The notes beneath the pieces are model-generated. The model was given only the letters and a program-made list of their open reading frames with translations, made no database searches and was not told where the DNA came from. Of a stretch of DNA of 8,667 bases, positions 6,431 through 8,667 are shown in pieces. Position 1 is the stretch's first letter. Every line of letters begins with the position of its first letter. The position numbers and the translations under genes were made by a program. The stretch is from Aquisalimonas sp. (lineage in GTDB: Bacteria > Pseudomonadota > Gammaproteobacteria > Nitrococcales > Aquisalimonadaceae), in assembly GCA_007133445.1 (NCBI GenBank), contig SLMR01000403.1:1-8667 (forward strand), written 5' to 3'.

Positions 6431-7642
6431 TCAGAAATCCTGCTTGGCCAGCCACGGTACCATGCGTTCGAAGGCTTCCTCGATCTTCTCCATGGACGTG
6501 GAGTAGCTGATGCGCAGGGAATTGCTGCAACTCTCGCCGAAGGCGTCTCCCGGCACCGTGCAGACCCCCGTCTCCTGCAGCATGCGCAGGCAGACCTGGT
6601 TGGCATTGGCGCCGTGGGGCAGGGACGGGAAGATGTAGAACGCGCCCTGGGGCCAGTAACCGGTCAGATGCGGCGTTTCGCTGACCAGCTGCACAACGCG
6701 GTCCCGGCGCTGGGCGTATTCCTGCACCATGTCATCCACGCAACTGCGATCCCCCTTCAGGGCGGCGATGCCGGCCCACTGGGCCGGGGTATTGGCCACG
6801 GTGGTGGTGAACATGTGGTAGCGGCGCAGCTTCTTGATCGCCCCCTGGCTGGAGATGATCCAGCCGATGCGCAGGCCGGCCATGCTGAACGTCTTGGAGA
6901 AACTGCTGGCCACCATGACGTTGTCCAGATCCATGGCGTGGCGCAGCACGCTGGGGTATTCCATGTCATCCAGCAGCAGGTGATCGTAGACCTCGTCGCT
7001 GAACACGTACACGCCGCGGTACGCAGCTTCCTGGCAGATGGCGTCGATGGTCTCCGCCGGGTAGACCGTGCCGGTGGGGTTGCTGGGCGAGTTCAGCACG
7101 ATCCCGTAGGTGCGCATGCCGATGTTGTCGATCACTTCCTGTGGATCGAGCTGGTGGCCATGCTCGGCGCGCGTGGGAATGTACTTCACTTCGCCGCCAT
7201 TCATGCGGATCAGCGGCGCGTACAGCAGGAACGTCGGGTCGGTGACCAGGAACTGTCGCCCGGGGGCGGACGTGGCCGTCAGCGCCAGGTACATGGCCTC
7301 GGTGCAGCCGGCGGTGATGAGGATGTTGTCCTCGGTCAGCGTGCGGTTGTAACGCTGGCTGTAGTACTCGGCCAGGGCGGTGAGCAGTTCCGGCAAGCCG
7401 GCGTCCATGGTGTAGCCCGTGTGTCCCTCCTCCAGCGCCTCGATGTAAGCATCGATGATATGGCGCGGGGTGGGGAAGTTCGGCTGACCGATGGACAGAT
7501 GCACCACGTCCTCCATCGACGCGGCCAGGTTGACCATCTTGCGGATGCCCGCCACGGGGATCGCGCGCAGCGCCGGTGCCCAGCTGGCATCCCGGACGTC
7601 GTCCAGGTCCTGCGCTTCGGTATCGATCGGGTTGACTGCCAT
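6431..7642 (-). CDS. Class I/II pyridoxal-phosphate aminotransferase
   Basis: A cytosolic fold-type I aminotransferase of 403 residues, the usual length for the aspartate-aminotransferase-like (AAT_I) family. Motifs in order: LSIGQPNFPTP (49-59), GYTMDAGLPELL (76-87), the PLP-binding segment ITAGCTEAMYLAL (109-121), NSPSNPTG with the cofactor-contacting Asn (N188), FSDEVYDHLL with the ring Asp D216 and Tyr Y219, the Schiff-base lysine K250 in SSFSKTFSMAGLRIGW, and R377 in NSLRISYS, the arginine that binds the substrate alpha-carboxylate. The amino donor and oxo-acid partner cannot be read from sequence; aspartate, aromatic, alanine or branched-chain substrates all occur in this group. The ATG at 7642 has GGAGGA four bases upstream; a start at 7753 would run back through the promoter and leader. 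It leads a probable two-gene unit with the ECI2-like crotonase. Confidence 0.92.
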   Translation of the reverse strand: MAVNPIDTEAQDLDDVRDASWAPALRAIPVAGIRKMVNLAASMEDVVHLSIGQPNFPTPRHIIDAYIEALEEGHTGYTMDAGLPELLTALAEYYSQRYNRTLTEDNILITAGCTEAMYLALTATSAPGRQFLVTDPTFLLYAPLIRMNGGEVKYIPTRAEHGHQLDPQEVIDNIGMRTYGIVLNSPSNPTGTVYPAETIDAICQEAAYRGVYVFSDEVYDHLLLDDMEYPSVLRHAMDLDNVMVASSFSKTFSMAGLRIGWIISSQGAIKKLRRYHMFTTTVANTPAQWAGIAALKGDRSCVDDMVQEYAQRRDRVVQLVSETPHLTGYWPQGAFYIFPSLPHGANANQVCLRMLQETGVCTVPGDAFGESCSNSLRISYSTSMEKIEEAFERMVPWLAKQDF

Positions 7643-7676
7643 GATTCCTCCGTGGGGACGACCGGCGCCGCGGCCA

Positions 7677-7702
7677 CCGCCTGAAAAAGCGCTATCAGGC
7701 GG
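7677..7702. promoter_or_regulatory. Palindrome upstream of the aminotransferase gene (operator or leader hairpin)
   Basis: CCGCCTGA (7677-7684) and TCAGGCGG (7695-7702) are perfect 8-bp inverted arms around a 10-base centre that contains AGCGCT. It ends 35 bases upstream of the aminotransferase ATG, a position suited to a dimeric regulator site or a 5'-UTR stem. The regulator is not identifiable from sequence. Confidence 0.4.
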
Positions 7703-7776
7703 AGCGTATGCCCCCGCACAACGCCGGGTCAAGCGCCGCAAAAATCCCGGCATGACGCGGCCTGGGCGCCGTCCGG

Positions 7777-7803
7777 TTGACGCTCCACCAAGCGCTCTAT
7801 AAC
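7777..7803 (+). promoter_or_regulatory. Possible sigma-70 promoter for the D-2-hydroxyacid dehydrogenase gene
   Basis: TTGACG (7777-7782) and TATAAC (7798-7803) each match the consensus at five of six positions. The 15-base spacer is shorter than the preferred 17, which lowers confidence. A start near 7810 would give a leader of about 65 bases. Confidence 0.35.
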
Positions 7804-7874
7804 GTCGCCGGGAACGGCGGTGGAACCCGGGATGCCGGATCCACCCGCCAGCCGATCACAGCGGGAGCGCTACC

Positions 7875-8667
7875 ATGCAGCAACCGGTCATTGCCGTACT
7901 CACCGGAGAGGGGGACGACCTGCCGCCCGGGCTTGACGCCGTGGCGGACACCGTCCAGCTGCGGCTTGCCAACAGCCGGGCCAGTCTCGAGCAGGCCCTC
8001 CCCGGGGCGGATATCCTGCTGGTAACGGATTTCCGGACAGACATGCTGGCCGAATGCTGGCATCTGGCCGACCGGCTCCAGTGGGTACACGCCACCAGCG
8101 CCGGAGTCGACGCGCTGATGTTCCCGGGCCTGCAGGACAGCGATATCCCCATCACCAATGCCAGGGGGATTTTCGACCGCCCCATCGCCGAATTCGTCCT
8201 TGGCCTGGTGCTCGCCTTCGCCAAGGACCTCCCCGCTTCAGTGCGCTACCAGGACCAGCACGTCTGGCAGCACCGCGAGACCGAAACCATCCGCGGCAAG
8301 CGTGCGCTGGTTGTCGGCGCCGGCGCCATCGGCCGGCAGATCGGCCGCATGCTGGCCGCCGCCGGCATGGACGTGGAGGCCATCGCCCGCTCGGCACGCC
8401 AGGACGACCCGGACTTCGGCCGCGTCCATGCCCAGCACACGCTGCTGGAGCAGCTGCCCGAGGCGGATTACGTGGTGGTGGCTGCCCCGCTGACGGATGC
8501 CACGCGCGGGCTGTTCGACCACCGCGCCTTCGCCGCGATGAAACCGGAGGCGCGGTTCATCAACATCGGGCGTGGGCCCATCGTCGATACCGAGGCACTG
8601 GTCGAGGCCCTGGAAGCCGGCGGCATCGCCGGTGCGGGACTGGACGTGTTCGAGGAAGAGCCGCTGC
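7875..8667 (+). CDS. NAD(P)-dependent D-2-hydroxyacid dehydrogenase (partial, C-terminus outside window)
   Basis: Family members interconvert 2-oxo acids and D-2-hydroxy acids such as glyoxylate/glycolate, hydroxypyruvate/glycerate or pyruvate/lactate, using NADH or NADPH. The 264 visible codons cover the N-terminal catalytic half, WVHATSAGVDAL (70-81), NARGIFDRPIAEFVLGLVLAF (95-115), and the Rossmann nucleotide-binding domain beginning VVGAGAIG (146-153). Further on, INIGRGPIVDTEAL (229-242) carries the substrate-binding arginine R233, and GLDVFEEEPL (255-264) carries the conserved catalytic Glu. The catalytic His lies beyond the window edge. GGAG seven bases before the ATG supports this start. 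Family proteins are about 310-330 residues, so roughly 50-60 are missing. The exact substrate is unassigned; a glyoxylate/hydroxypyruvate reductase is one reasonable guess. It is divergent from the aminotransferase gene. Confidence 0.92.
   Translation, partial: MQQPVIAVLTGEGDDLPPGLDAVADTVQLRLANSRASLEQALPGADILLVTDFRTDMLAECWHLADRLQWVHATSAGVDALMFPGLQDSDIPITNARGIFDRPIAEFVLGLVLAFAKDLPASVRYQDQHVWQHRETETIRGKRALVVGAGAIGRQIGRMLAAAGMDVEAIARSARQDDPDFGRVHAQHTLLEQLPEADYVVVAAPLTDATRGLFDHRAFAAMKPEARFINIGRGPIVDTEALVEALEAGGIAGAGLDVFEEEPL

Larger units (their letters stand above)
7643..7874. promoter_or_regulatory. Divergent spacer between aminotransferase and D-2-hydroxyacid dehydrogenase genes
   Basis: This 232-bp gap should contain the promoters of both genes. 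It holds a palindrome at 7677-7702 and a possible plus-strand promoter at 7777-7803. On the minus strand TTGACC followed 18 bases later by TACGCT is a weak candidate promoter for the aminotransferase. No small gene is convincing here. Confidence 0.5.

Noticed and set aside
6245..7684. Plus-strand frame of 479 codons opposite the aminotransferase
   Set aside because: It is antisense to a complete aminotransferase with all its catalytic residues, has no domain of its own and is rich in His/Gly/Val/Gln as expected for a shadow frame.

Overview
The window is GC-rich, tightly packed DNA that reads like the chromosome of a gammaproteobacterium, perhaps a halophilic or Ectothiorhodospiraceae/Halomonas-like lineage. 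That placement is inferred from base composition, protein families (a YdgA/DUF945 protein, MetY, a YccU-type CoA-binding protein) and a palindromic intergenic repeat; no rRNA or other marker gene is present. All eight genes are ordinary in style, with clear Shine-Dalgarno sequences. There is no tRNA, rRNA, CRISPR array, transposase, phage gene or recognised defence gene.

Layout. (1) 1-2506 is read on the minus strand: a CoA-binding-domain protein (2506-2033), then 24 bp later metY, O-acetylhomoserine sulfhydrylase (2008-731), then after a 72-bp gap with a GC-rich hairpin a DUF945/YdgA-family envelope protein (658 to beyond base 1). (2) From a 117-bp divergent spacer, an AMP-forming acyl-CoA synthetase (2624-4264) and an ECHDC3-like crotonase (4357-5145) run on the plus strand. 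(3) 5146-5574 is a 429-bp convergent spacer dominated by a 280-bp element (5191-5470) with perfect 25-bp terminal inverted repeats, a nested 28-bp imperfect inverted repeat and smaller hairpins. (4) On the minus strand, a class I/II PLP aminotransferase (7642-6431) precedes an ECI2-like enoyl-CoA isomerase/hydratase-family protein (6354-5575), with a strong hairpin in their 76-bp spacer. (5) Across a 232-bp divergent spacer, a D-2-hydroxyacid dehydrogenase (7875 to beyond the window end) runs on the plus strand.

How the genes may work together. The acyl-CoA synthetase would activate a carboxylic acid to its CoA thioester, and the two crotonases would act on acyl-CoA intermediates, so the centre of the window looks like small-scale acyl-CoA catabolism or housekeeping. 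MetY makes homocysteine from O-acetylhomoserine and sulfide, and some MetY enzymes accept methanethiol. The aminotransferase and the 2-hydroxyacid dehydrogenase both handle 2-oxo acids but are transcribed apart. None of this amounts to a clearly new system. The most noteworthy items are the nested palindromic element, the crotonase lacking both canonical catalytic glutamates, and the untested possibility that synthetase, crotonases and MetY relate to methylated-sulfur metabolism.
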